DNA from: Candidatus Villigracilis saccharophilus | GTDB lineage: Bacteria > Chloroflexota > Anaerolineae > Anaerolineales > Villigracilaceae | Assembly: GCA_016709305.1 (NCBI GenBank) | Contig: JADJNA010000058.1 | Span: 1 to 64,000, forward strand | Reading direction: 5' to 3' | Length of the DNA stretch: 64,000 nucleotides | In this document: piece after piece, positions 6,822-15,745 of the stretch | Position numbering within the stretch: the stretch's first letter is position 1 | Layout: each line of letters starts with the position of its first letter | Translations under genes and position numbers: made by a program | Notes under the pieces: generated by a model | Seen by the model: the letters and a program-made list of their open reading frames with translations, nothing else | Told to the model about the DNA's origin: nothing | Database searches by the model: none

Positions 6822-9080
6822 CTATCGTCCCATCGCATCCATGATCGCTACGGAAGCGATCTGAACGATGGCATTCACATCGTCACCAGTCTGCAGGACG
6901 TGTACAGGTGCGCCGACGCCGAGCAAGATCGGTCCGATGGCTTTGGCGTTTCCAAGACGAGCCAAAAGCTTGTAGGCGATGTTCGCTGACTCAAGCGATG
7001 GGAATACCAATACATTGGCATCCTTCACCGCGCTGAACGGATAGCGTTCTTCTCCGATTTCCGGCACAACAGCGGTATCCGCTTGCATTTCGCCATCCAC
7101 ACGCAGGTCGGGGCGGCGGGCTTTGATCAACTCAACAGCCTTGCGGACCTTGTTCGAAAGCGGGTGCGGCGTGGAACCGAAGTTCGAGAAGGAGAGGAAA
7201 GCCACATGCGGATCTATCTCCAGCTTCTTGGCGTAATCCGCTGCCAGGGCTGCGATGTCCGCGAGGTCTTCAGCTGTCGGATCGATATTCACAGTCGCAT
7301 CGGTGAAGAGGAAGACTTTTTCCTCAAAGATCATAATGTACACACCAGCTGCGCGTGCAACACCGGGGGCGGTGCCATGGACCTGTAAAGCGGGACGGAT
7401 CACATCCGGATAATCATAGGTTAGACCGGAAATAAACGCATCCGCATCGCCCATCTTCACCATCAATGAGCCGAGGATGTTCGGGTCACGCACTTTCTTA
7501 ATCGCATCATGGAGCATCATGCCCTTGCGCTGACGCAGTTCATAGAAAGATTTGGCATATGCCTCGATCTTTCCGAATTTATCGGGATCAACCACTTCGG
7601 GTTTGTACTCCATGCCAAGGGTGGTAATCTGTGCTTCGATCACATCCTGACGTCCTATCAAAACAGGAGTGGCAATGCCTTCCTCCTGAATTTGATACGC
7701 GGCGCGAATGATCTTCTGCTCCTCGCCTTCCGCGAACGCGATGCGTTTTGTGCCACCGGAAGAACGCGCCTTGTTCTGGAAGAAGTAGCGGATGCGCTCG
7801 CCCTTACCCTGGCGGTACGCAAGCTGTTCCTTGTATTCGTCAATGTCAATGGTCTTGCGCGCAAAACCGGTCTTCATCGCCATTGCGGCAACGGCGGGAG
7901 CTTCCCAAAGCAGGACGCGCGGATCCAATGGCTTGGGGATGATGTACTCGCGCCCAAACTTGATCGCTTCGCCGCCATAAGCGCGGATAACAGAATCCGG
8001 CACATCCTCCTTGGCAAGCGCGGCCAAAGCCTGGGAGGCGGCGAACTTCATCTCTTCGTTGATCTGCCTTGCGCGCACATCCAAAGCACCGCGGAAGATG
8101 TATGGGAAGCCAAGCACATTGTTCACCTGGTTTGCATAATCAGAACGACCTGTCGCGATTATCACGTCCTTGCGGGCAGCCTTCGCCAACTCAGGCTTGA
8201 TCTCGGGGTCAGGATTCGCCATCGCAAAGATGATCGGGTCAGCAGCCATGGTCTTGACCATCTCGGGCGTTAATACATTCGCCACAGAAAGACCGTAGAA
8301 TACATCCGCGCCTTGAACCGCATCAGACAGGGTACGGTGTCCTTTATCGTCCACTGCAAGAAGGTCCTTGTACTTGTTCATACCTTCCTTGCGTCCTTTA
8401 TAGACAACACCCTTCGTATCCACGAGCATGATATTTTCGCGCTTCACGCCCCAGCTGATCGCCAGTTCTGCGCAAGAGATGGCCGAAGCGCCCGCGCCGG
8501 AAATAACAATGTTGATCTCATCATGCCGCTTGCCTACAATCTCCAAAGCATTTGCCAAAGCCGCGGATGAAATGATCGCAGTGCCGTGCTGATCGTCGTG
8601 GAAGACGGGAATGTTCAGCATCTTCTTGAGTTCTTCTTCAATGTAGAAACATTCAGGGGCTTTAATATCTTCGAGATTGATCCCGCCAAAGGTCGGAGAG
8701 ATGGCAGCCACTACCTTGATGATCTCATCCGGGTCGTGGGAATCCAATTCAATGTCAAAAACATCAATATCCGCAAATTTTTTAAATAACACCCCCTTGC
8801 CTTCCATAACAGGCTTGCTTGCCAGGGCACCACGGTCGCCAAGACCCAGGATCGCTGTACCATTGGACACAACCGCCACTAAATTGCCTTTGGACGTGTA
8901 TTCATAGGCGTCATCCGGGTTTTTCTCGATATCCAAAACAGGTTCCGCGACGCCAGGCGAATACGCCAAACTCAAATCTCTCTGCGTATCCATGGGTTTG
9001 GTAGGGACAACTGCGATCTTGCCAGGCTTACCCTTTAGACGATGATATTCAAGCGCATCTTCACGTGTGATCTTAGCCAT
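6822..9080 (-). CDS. maeB: NADP-dependent malic enzyme with C-terminal phosphotransacetylase-like domain
   Basis: 752 aa, the normal size of the two-domain MaeB type. The N-terminal malic domain shows SLAYSPGVAEPV (catalytic Tyr region) and LASKPVMEGKGVLFKKF with the catalytic Lys; the NAD(P)-binding domain has NIVISGAGASAISCA. From about residue 430 the protein is a phosphate acetyl/butyryl-transferase-like domain (RIAFAEGEEQKIIRAA start, GDADAFISG near the end), known to be regulatory and sensitive to acetyl-CoA in this family. It decarboxylates malate to pyruvate with NADPH production in the cytoplasm. The start at 9080 has GGAGG 6 bases upstream; the longer open frame is rejected. It is divergent to the RNA/recX unit. 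Confidence 0.95.
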   Translation of the reverse strand: MAKITREDALEYHRLKGKPGKIAVVPTKPMDTQRDLSLAYSPGVAEPVLDIEKNPDDAYEYTSKGNLVAVVSNGTAILGLGDRGALASKPVMEGKGVLFKKFADIDVFDIELDSHDPDEIIKVVAAISPTFGGINLEDIKAPECFYIEEELKKMLNIPVFHDDQHGTAIISSAALANALEIVGKRHDEINIVISGAGASAISCAELAISWGVKRENIMLVDTKGVVYKGRKEGMNKYKDLLAVDDKGHRTLSDAVQGADVFYGLSVANVLTPEMVKTMAADPIIFAMANPDPEIKPELAKAARKDVIIATGRSDYANQVNNVLGFPYIFRGALDVRARQINEEMKFAASQALAALAKEDVPDSVIRAYGGEAIKFGREYIIPKPLDPRVLLWEAPAVAAMAMKTGFARKTIDIDEYKEQLAYRQGKGERIRYFFQNKARSSGGTKRIAFAEGEEQKIIRAAYQIQEEGIATPVLIGRQDVIEAQITTLGMEYKPEVVDPDKFGKIEAYAKSFYELRQRKGMMLHDAIKKVRDPNILGSLMVKMGDADAFISGLTYDYPDVIRPALQVHGTAPGVARAAGVYIMIFEEKVFLFTDATVNIDPTAEDLADIAALAADYAKKLEIDPHVAFLSFSNFGSTPHPLSNKVRKAVELIKARRPDLRVDGEMQADTAVVPEIGEERYPFSAVKDANVLVFPSLESANIAYKLLARLGNAKAIGPILLGVGAPVHVLQTGDDVNAIVQIASVAIMDAMGR

Positions 9081-9208
9081 ACAGCCTCCATTGAAATAGA
9101 CAGAAATCGTACAAATCCTCCGAATTATTGCACAACCTCTCAGATTCACCTAGTTCCATTTGTCACGAATTTTTTGATTAGGTTTCCCCCTATGCGCAAA
9201 AATTAATG

Positions 9209-9520
9209 TATAATTCAGCTAATCCTTCGGGATTTTATTACGAAACTTTCGCCGCGTACGGCTTGGCTTGAAACTAACTGGAAAATGGTGCACGCTCCTC
9301 CCCCAATAAATGGGAGTTAATTTGTGAAGTCTATCAGGGATATTTTTTGAGAACATTCAACAGGCTTCACCTGAAATTCTGTGCTGTAGATGATGTAAAC
9401 CGTCATTTACGTTTTGAACTATCTCCTCTCGCCTCTTAAGCGACTGTGAGTTGACTCAGCCAACCCAGACATTTTCAACAGCCAGGGCCGATTCCGTCGG
9501 AGGCCTTGGCTGTTTACTTA
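9209..9520 (+). ncRNA. Probable structured RNA or long leader upstream of recX (family not recognised)
   Basis: The 446-base gap between maeB and recX contains no convincing ORF. A TATAAT (9209-9214) would start transcription near 9221. The following 300 bases hold several hairpins: CTCCC/GGGAG (9295-9316), a nine-pair stem GTGAAGTCT/AGGCTTCAC (9323-9370), GTAAA/TTTAC (near 9398-9411), and a terminal CAGCCAGGGCC/GGCCTTGGCTG hairpin (9479-9512) followed by TTTACTT. Promoter, internal stems and terminator together suggest an independent RNA. I looked for tmRNA, RNase P, SRP and common riboswitch cores and found none; 6S RNA is possible but not shown. It may instead be the recX leader. Confidence 0.45.
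9479..9518 (+). terminator. Intrinsic terminator or attenuator just before recX
   Basis: Eleven-base arms with a G-T pair, 12-base loop, then TTTACTT. Its 3' flank lies 9 bases before the recX ATG, so transcription reaching recX from upstream must read through it. Confidence 0.65.
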
Positions 9521-9526
9521 ATTTTA

Positions 9527-10180
9527 ATGAAAAAGATAACCGCCATCACAGCACAAAAGCACAAACCCGATCGAGTGAATATCTTCCTCGATGGAGAGTT
9601 CGCTTTCGGGCTGGCACGCATCACAGCCGCATGGCTGAAAACGGGAGATGTACTCAGCGAAGAAAAGATAGGCAAATTGCAGGCAGACGACACACGCGAA
9701 CGCGCCTATCAACAAGCACTGCTCTATCTTAGTTATCGCGCCCGTTCAGAAAAGGAAATAAGACAGAACTTACGCAAGCATGAGATTCCCGAGGAGATCA
9801 TAGAGGAAACTCTTGAACGACTCAAAAACTCCAGGCTTGCGGATGACAATCAATTTGCCCAGATGTGGGTGGAAAATCGAAGTACATTCCGCCCGCGCAG
9901 CAAACGAGCATTGGAGATCGAATTACGCCAAAAGGGACTCAACAATGAAGCAATCCAGGCATCCCTGTCCGAAGTGGACGAAGATGCCCTCGCCTACGAA
10001 GCAGGCCTGAAACGAGCGGCCCGATTCAAAGGTCAGGAGTGGAACGAGTTTCGTAAGAAGTTGAGCGAATTCCTTGCCCGTCGTGGATTCTCATATTCCA
10101 CCATCGCGCCCATCGTCACCAGAATATGGAACGAAACACGCCTTGATGCACAACAATACGAAGACGAGGACATACCATGA
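9527..10180 (+). CDS. recX: Regulatory protein RecX
   Basis: 217 aa. RecX binds RecA filaments and limits their extension. The three-helix repeats are visible: RAYQQALLYLSYRARSEKEI, then ADDNQFAQMWVENRSTFRPR and ARRGFSYSTIAPIV at the end; the N-terminal extension KITAITAQKHKPDRVNIFLD is typical of the longer form. The ATG at 9527 is preferred over an in-frame TTG at 9506, which lies inside the terminator hairpin. recA is not adjacent, unlike in many genomes. It overlaps rny by 4 bases (ATGA). Confidence 0.88.
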   Translation: MKKITAITAQKHKPDRVNIFLDGEFAFGLARITAAWLKTGDVLSEEKIGKLQADDTRERAYQQALLYLSYRARSEKEIRQNLRKHEIPEEIIEETLERLKNSRLADDNQFAQMWVENRSTFRPRSKRALEIELRQKGLNNEAIQASLSEVDEDALAYEAGLKRAARFKGQEWNEFRKKLSEFLARRGFSYSTIAPIVTRIWNETRLDAQQYEDEDIP

Positions 10181-11706
10181 ATCCTATTTTAGTTTTACTT
10201 ATTGATTTTATAACGCTGATCATAGGCGTTGTCGCAGGATATTTTTTCCACCGCTATCAAGCTGATCTCGCCGCCAAAGCGAAGCAGGAAAAAGCCGACG
10301 ATATTTTAAAAGCCGCAACGTCACAGGCGCGTTTGATCGAAAGCGGTTCGCGCGAAAGCGCGACCAAGATCATTCAGGCGGCAGAATCAGAAATGAAGGA
10401 ACGCCGCATAGAGTTGAACCGCGAAACTGAGCGGCTTGACAAACGCCGCGGCGAACTTGACAGCCGCTTCGATAAGATCGAGCAGCGCGAAGCAACATTG
10501 AATAAGCGCCAATCACAAGTTGACAAGCGCGCCAATGAAATTGACAAACTGTACGAAGATCAAGCGAAAAAACTTGAGCAAGTCGCCAACATGACCCAGG
10601 ATGAAGCGCGTAAGGAATTGTTCGCTTCGGTTGAAAAAGAAGCTCGCGGCGATATGGCGCGCATCATCCGCCAGATCGAAGCGGAAGCACGCGAAGAAGG
10701 CGAAAAACGCGCCCGCAAGTTGATCGCAGACGCAATCCAGCGTGTGGCATCTGAACATGTGGCTGAAGTCACCCGCGCCGTTGTGACGCTGCCAAGCGAA
10801 GAAATGAAGGGACGCATCGTCGGCCGCAACGGACGCAATATCAAAGCCTTCGAACAGGCAGCTGGCGTGGATGTGATCGTGGACGATACTCCCGATTCTG
10901 TGACCGTTTCCTGCTTTGACTCGGTGCGCCGTGAAATTGGCCGCCGCGCGTTATCCAAGTTAATTCTCGATGGACGCATCCATCCCGCACATATTGAAAA
11001 GATCGTGGAAGATGAGACCAAGGCGGTTGAAAAAATCATCAACGAGGCGGGTGAACAGGCGGCTTATGAAGCCAACGTGACCGGCTTACATATCGAAGTC
11101 CTGCGTATGATGGGGCGTCTGAAGTTCCGCACATCGTATGGACAGAATCAGCTTGCCCATGCAGTCGAAGTTTCCAAGTTGGCTGGCATTCTCGCCGCAG
11201 AACTTGGCGCGAACATCGAGCTGTCCAAGCAAGGCGGTTTCCTGCATGATATTGGCAAAGCCATGGATCATAATCAGGATGGCACGCACGCAGGCCTGGG
11301 CGCGGAATTTTGCAAACGCTATGGCGTCAACCCTGTTGTAGTGAATGCGATCGCTTCGCACCACCATGAAATTGATCAGGATACGGTTGAAGCGGTCATC
11401 GCTGAAGCAGCAGATGCGATCTCCGGCGCCCGCCCCGGTGCCCGCCGTGAAGATCTCGAAGCCTACATCAAACGCATCCGCTCGCTCGAAGAAATGTCCA
11501 TGTCGTTTGATGGCGTTCAACAAGCTTTCGCCATTCAGGCGGGACGGGAAGTTCGCATCCTCGTCAAACCTGATCAAATTGATGACCTTTCGTCTGCAAG
11601 ATTGGCTCGCGACATTGCGAAGAAGATCGAAGAGACAATGCAGTATCCAGGTCAGATCCGCGTGACCGTTATCCGCGAAACACGCTCCACTGAATACGCC
11701 AAGTAA
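10177..11706 (+). CDS. rny: Ribonuclease Y
   Basis: 509 aa membrane-anchored endoribonuclease that initiates mRNA decay. Order: N-terminal TM helix (about 3-23), long charged coiled coil (about 28-165), KH domain around GRNGRNIKAFEQAAGVDVI (about 215-260), and an HD phosphohydrolase domain with GGFLHDIGKAMDH (about 348-360). Length and order match RNase Y fully. The recX-rny pair is translationally coupled through ATGA. Confidence 0.97.
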   Translation: MNPILVLLIDFITLIIGVVAGYFFHRYQADLAAKAKQEKADDILKAATSQARLIESGSRESATKIIQAAESEMKERRIELNRETERLDKRRGELDSRFDKIEQREATLNKRQSQVDKRANEIDKLYEDQAKKLEQVANMTQDEARKELFASVEKEARGDMARIIRQIEAEAREEGEKRARKLIADAIQRVASEHVAEVTRAVVTLPSEEMKGRIVGRNGRNIKAFEQAAGVDVIVDDTPDSVTVSCFDSVRREIGRRALSKLILDGRIHPAHIEKIVEDETKAVEKIINEAGEQAAYEANVTGLHIEVLRMMGRLKFRTSYGQNQLAHAVEVSKLAGILAAELGANIELSKQGGFLHDIGKAMDHNQDGTHAGLGAEFCKRYGVNPVVVNAIASHHHEIDQDTVEAVIAEAADAISGARPGARREDLEAYIKRIRSLEEMSMSFDGVQQAFAIQAGREVRILVKPDQIDDLSSARLARDIAKKIEETMQYPGQIRVTVIRETRSTEYAK

Positions 11707-11733
11707 ATAATTAATTAAAGCAATGAACTTCCC

Positions 11734-11785
11734 CATCGCTCAAGATGCTAAAATCACCAATGCATCTTGAGCGATGTTTTTTATT
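11734..11785 (+). terminator. Intrinsic terminator after rny
   Basis: CATCGCTCAAGATG and CATCTTGAGCGATG arms enclose about 15 bases and are followed by TTTTTTATT. It lies 27 bases past the rny stop. Confidence 0.85.
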
Positions 11786-11822
11786 AAGAAATCACAGTGT
11801 TAGAGTTGGCTATGGAGGATCT

Positions 11823-12996
11823 ATGAAGACATCCTATCTCACGAATCTCACCTGCTCAAACTGCGGAAAATCCTATTCCGCAGAAACAGTTCAAACATTC
11901 TGTACGGACTGTAATTCACCTCTTATTTCCAATTACGATCTACATGCTGCAAGGGCACATTTGGACCGAGACGAAATTAAGAACCGTCAAAAGGGCATGT
12001 GGCGCTGGCATGAAATTTTACCTGTGTGCGAATCGCAAAATATGGTCAGCCTGGGGGAAGGCGATACAGGTTTGTTACCACTTCCCCGCACTGGAAACAC
12101 GCTGGGGCTTTCCACTTTATTTGTTAAGGATGAAAGCACCAACCCAACTGGCTCGTTCAAGGCACGTGGACTTTCAGCGGCGGTATCCAAAGCCAAAGAA
12201 TTGGGAATCAACAAGGTCATCATCCCCACCGCAGGTAATGCCGGCGGAGCGATGGCGGCCTATGCCGCGCGCGCCGGGATGAAATCGCTTGTCTACATGC
12301 CCAAAGACACCCTCTGCGAACATGATCGAAAGCCGCATTGTCGGCGCGGAAGTCATCCTGGTGGATGGACTGATTAGCGACGCTGCAAAATTAGCCGGCG
12401 AAAAAGCCCGCACAGAAGGCTGGTTCGATCTTTCCACATTTAAGGAACCCTACCGCATGGAAGGCAAAAAGATTATGGGATACGAACTGGCAGAAGCCTT
12501 CAACTGGACATTGCCTGATGTCATCATCTACCCAACCGGGGGCGGCACGGGCCTGGTCGGTATGTGGAAGGCCTTCGATGAACTCGAACAACTTGGCTGG
12601 CTGGAGAAGACCAAACGTCCGCGCATGGTCGCAGTGCAAGCGGAGGGCTGCGCGCCGGTGATAAAAGCATTCAACTCAGGCGCACCAACTTGTGAATTTT
12701 GGACAGATGCGCAAACAATAGCATCCGGTTTGCGTGTGCCGAAAAGCTTTGCAGATCGTCTCATCCTCGCATATATCCGTGAGAGTGCAGGTACGGCAGT
12801 TGCGGTCAGTGACGCATCCATCATCAAAGCACAAAAAGAGCTTGCCGTGCAGGAAGGCATCTTCGCGGCTCCGGAAGGAGCCGCGACATTAGCGGCTTTG
12901 AAGGAACTTGTCATGCAAAAATGGATACAACCTGATGAACGAGTTGTTCTATTCAACACAGGCACAGGATTGAAATATCTCGATCTGGTTGAATAA
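11823..12996 (+). CDS. thrC: Threonine synthase (frameshifted)
   Basis: PLP enzyme converting O-phosphohomoserine to threonine. The N-terminus carries a zinc ribbon (C11/C14, C27/C30), then FVKDESTNPTGSFKARG with the PLP lysine K113, and IPTAGNAGGAMAAYAARAG. The frame breaks near 12309-12312: before it the product reads LVYMPKD, and after it, one register away, SANMIESRIVGAEVILVDG to the normal C-terminus with PTGGGTGLVGMWKAF. Two bases appear lost in the CACCC run (or one gained). Joined, the protein is about 390 aa, the normal length. GGAGG stands before the ATG at 11823. Either an assembly error or a recent inactivating mutation; no other lesion is seen. Confidence 0.88.
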
Positions 12997-13007
12997 AAGT
13001 TAAACTC

Positions 13008-13039
13008 AAAGGCGGGAGGGTTAGGTCCTCCCGCCTTTA
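13008..13039. terminator. Bidirectional terminator after thrC
   Basis: AAAGGCGGGAGG and CCTCCCGCCTTT arms with a 7-base loop between convergent genes. Confidence 0.8.
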
Positions 13040-13052
13040 AAGCGGGGGCAGC

Positions 13053-13943
13053 TTAAAATCGAATCACTGTTGGGTAAAGCATTAATTCATCGATCAGCCC
13101 ATTTAATTCATTGTCCGTCAATCGTCTCCCCTTACCCGCATACGCCACGAGCATGGCTTCGTTCATGTTCGTTCCAAAAGAGCGTCCATCAAAACGCGGC
13201 GTGGTGGTGATCACAGCTTTTACACCGCGAGATCTTAGCAGCTCGATATTTTCTTCAGTAGTGGTGTTCGTCACAACTGTTTTCCCAGACAAGTCTCCGG
13301 GCATATACTTTCGCATAAAGAGAAAATCGCCGGCAATCAAATCAGACTCATTAAAGTATTTCGTGTACTTCGGTTCTTGTTCCGCGCCGTCACTGCCGTA
13401 GAAGATCATGTTCATCGGGAAATGACTGACAATCGGCAGCATGACTCTCGCAACGCGTTTGAAGGCGGGGATACCATAAATGGGAATTGGAACTCCCAGG
13501 GCAACCATCAAATCACCGAACACAGTTCTATCCGCGACCTCGGCAACTGCTTCAGCCAAACCAGATCGATCCACTGCCACCGGGACAAATGCCTGCTTAA
13601 AGTGGACATCTCCCAGTTGAGATTTTGCCAGTTGAAACACACGCCGCTCCAGGGTGTGCTTAAGTCCACGACCATCACAGAGCGGAGTCTGCTTGATGCC
13701 AGAGACAAGCTTGAGCGCGGCGTGAAGCGGGTATTCTTTTTCATCCAAGCGAAGATAAAGATCGACGCCGCCTACGCCAAACGCATCCACTTTTCCGTCC
13801 AAATCCAGATACATGCGGCGCGCCTTCTCGATGTCGCCATCTGTGCCAATGCGTTCAACAAGGATCTCCTGCCCATTAAGGTTCAACCGCACACTTTTAT
13901 CACGACTTGAGCTTCCAAGACTGATGCTAACCGCGCGTTTCAT
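13053..13943 (-). CDS. Conserved protein of the type sometimes annotated quinate 5-dehydrogenase
   Basis: 296 aa, soluble. Starts KRAVSISLGSSSRDKSVRLN and has a DAFGVGGVDLYLRL segment (about 53-66), a central VFGDLMVALGVPIPIYG and a late VVTNTTTEENIELLRSRG. This full-length pattern recurs in Chloroflexota and some Firmicutes, where databases sometimes label it quinate 5-dehydrogenase. I see no classical Rossmann GxGxxG or catalytic signature that proves it, so function stays open. Its place downstream of a shikimate cluster makes a link to quinate/shikimate chemistry possible, but it is separated from the aro genes by several unrelated ones. Confidence 0.55.
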   Translation of the reverse strand: MKRAVSISLGSSSRDKSVRLNLNGQEILVERIGTDGDIEKARRMYLDLDGKVDAFGVGGVDLYLRLDEKEYPLHAALKLVSGIKQTPLCDGRGLKHTLERRVFQLAKSQLGDVHFKQAFVPVAVDRSGLAEAVAEVADRTVFGDLMVALGVPIPIYGIPAFKRVARVMLPIVSHFPMNMIFYGSDGAEQEPKYTKYFNESDLIAGDFLFMRKYMPGDLSGKTVVTNTTTEENIELLRSRGVKAVITTTPRFDGRSFGTNMNEAMLVAYAGKGRRLTDNELNGLIDELMLYPTVIRF

Positions 13944-13950
13944 AACATCA

Positions 13951-15078
13951 TTATGGATTTACATTGAATGTCGGCAGGGTGCCGTTCGAAAAAATTAAAT
14001 TCGGGAAGACGCCATCCGGAGTAAATATAAGTTTATCGGTATCCTTGATTGCCGCCGAATTTGCCAGCGCAATTTGCAAGGAAACAAATGCCGGGGAATT
14101 CCTGTAAAGTTCAGCCAGAGCCAATTCCTTGGCGATATCGACCAAAGCCTGTTGATCTGCGACTTTTTGCTGGAGAGCGGTTAATTCCAATTGGACTTGC
14201 GTATTAATTTTTTCCTGCTCGATCACGGCAAGTTCGGCTTCCAACTGCTGGCGCTTGATATCCTGCAAAATGGCCTGCTGCCTTGCCTCTTCCTGCAGCT
14301 TGGATTGTTCTACACGAATGCGGCCTTCTTCTACAGCTTGTTGGGCAATGGCTTCCTGTTTGGCCTTTTCTGCGTCCTGTTTTGCTTTTTCAGTAGCCAG
14401 GCGGCTTTGCACAATGGCATCCAACCCAGCCTGCACTTCGGGTGATATGGAAATTTGCGGCACAGCTACGTTGCGGACTTCCAATCCCAGCGGTTCAGCC
14501 AAACCACTGAGCTCATCATCGATGCATGCCCGCAGATCGTCACGCCCGGACCCGATGACAGCCTCATCAAATTTCTTATCACCCACGCAAACCTTCATGG
14601 CTTGCAATGTAAAAGCGGTCATGCGTTGCTGAAGAGATTCATCGTTCAAATAAATATTTCGATAGCGTGAGTAATTCGAGATAACAATATCAGCTTCGCG
14701 CGGACGAAACACATCAGCTGTAACTTCCAAGCCAATACGCTGCTTATCAATCGTGATCAATTCGGGGTCATCGACCGTAATGGCAACAGCGCTGGTCGTG
14801 ATCTTAACCAGATCCACGAATAGACCAAAATCATATGCAATTCCAGGCTGTACTACGCCCTGGATCTCACCAGCTGCGATCCGTACACCAACCTGATCAT
14901 TCTCGATCACTTCAAAATACCAGAAAGAACGGCTGATTCCGGCGAGCAGAGCGATGGCAATGACCGCGATAATCGAACCGATGAGCCAGCCTGGAATTAA
15001 TGAAAAGAAGGATCTTCTCGAATCAAAAGATGATGAGTCTGTCTTTGGGTTTTGAGCATTCGAATTTTTCATTTTCAT
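13951..15078 (-). CDS. SPFH/band-7 domain membrane protein
   Basis: 375 aa. One N-terminal TM helix (about 30-48) after a charged, Ser-rich cytoplasmic tail; then an SPFH/prohibitin-like domain (ENDQVGVRIAAGEIQGVVQPG at about 59-79 is its start), then a long Ala/Glu/Gln/Lys coiled coil (about 225-330). SPFH proteins form oligomeric rings and organise membrane microdomains or regulate proteases; the partner here is unknown. A short stop-to-start gap (7 bases) separates it from the following gene, and 28 bases lie between it and the MBL hydrolase stop, so these genes may be the tail of the leftward cluster. Confidence 0.85.
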   Translation of the reverse strand: MKMKNSNAQNPKTDSSSFDSRRSFFSLIPGWLIGSIIAVIAIALLAGISRSFWYFEVIENDQVGVRIAAGEIQGVVQPGIAYDFGLFVDLVKITTSAVAITVDDPELITIDKQRIGLEVTADVFRPREADIVISNYSRYRNIYLNDESLQQRMTAFTLQAMKVCVGDKKFDEAVIGSGRDDLRACIDDELSGLAEPLGLEVRNVAVPQISISPEVQAGLDAIVQSRLATEKAKQDAEKAKQEAIAQQAVEEGRIRVEQSKLQEEARQQAILQDIKRQQLEAELAVIEQEKINTQVQLELTALQQKVADQQALVDIAKELALAELYRNSPAFVSLQIALANSAAIKDTDKLIFTPDGVFPNLIFSNGTLPTFNVNP

Positions 15079-15106
15079 CTCCTAACATTTTATGAATATG
15101 GTGGAA

Positions 15107-15745
15107 TTAATTGATTCTCACGAATGGATTATGTTTCTTCTCATGCCCCACCGTTGTTTCAGAACCGTGGCCTGACAACAAAAGAGTTTCATTGGGCATG
15201 GTAAATATATGTGTGCGGATGCTGTTTTCCAAAGCAGCCCAATCCCCCCCGGGCAGATCAGTTCGGCCAACACTATCTTTGAAGATCAGATCACCGCAGA
15301 AGCAGATATGTTCCTTGGCAATATATAGGACGCAAAGCCCGCGCGTATGCCCAGGGGTGTGCCGTACCTCAAATTCATTTGAGCCAAGTTTGAGAGTCAT
15401 GCCATGCAAAAAATCGATCGTTGGTTCGGGACCGGGGTCAATATCAAAGCCATAGAGTGCGCCTCCGCCACCCGCACGCCAGAGGACATGGTCGTCGGGA
15501 TGCAGCGCCACATGCGGAAGTGGATTCAACGCATCCGCGATCGCCGCCGCACCGCCGATATGATCGAAATGCGCGTGCGTATACCAGAGATGACCAATCC
15601 GCCAACCGCGATCTTGAGCGGTTTTGAGGATGAGATGCCCATCCCATGAAGGATCAATGACCGCCGCTTCTTTAGTTTCAGCATCAGCAACAAGATAGGC
15701 GTTCGTTTGGGCGGGTCCCAAAGTGAAGGATACTATTTCAAGCAT
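15107..15745 (-). CDS. MBL-fold metallo-hydrolase (glyoxalase II-like)
   Basis: 212 aa. The metal-binding signature YTHAHFDHIGG (HxHxDH) is intact, with downstream metal ligands in RHTPGHTRG, FCGDLIF and LLSGHGSETT, the order of glyoxalase II/hydroxyacylglutathione hydrolase-like proteins. Probably binds two metal ions and hydrolyses a thioester or related bond; the exact substrate is not evident. GGAAGG lies before the ATG, and the start overlaps the upstream MFS gene by 8 bases, so it is cotranscribed with it. Confidence 0.88.
   Translation of the reverse strand: MLEIVSFTLGPAQTNAYLVADAETKEAAVIDPSWDGHLILKTAQDRGWRIGHLWYTHAHFDHIGGAAAIADALNPLPHVALHPDDHVLWRAGGGGALYGFDIDPGPEPTIDFLHGMTLKLGSNEFEVRHTPGHTRGLCVLYIAKEHICFCGDLIFKDSVGRTDLPGGDWAALENSIRTHIFTMPNETLLLSGHGSETTVGHEKKHNPFVRIN

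Noticed and set aside
6822..9080. Malic enzyme-phosphotransacetylase fusion as a novel architecture
   Set aside because: This is the common MaeB domain order.
9221..9520. tmRNA or RNase P RNA
   Set aside because: No CCA-type end, no tag frame, no conserved GAGGAAAGTCC or ACAGAAA cores.
12289..12996. Second half of thrC as a separate gene starting at its own ATG
   Set aside because: Its N-terminus is the mid-part of threonine synthase and lacks PLP Lys; it is one gene with a frameshift.
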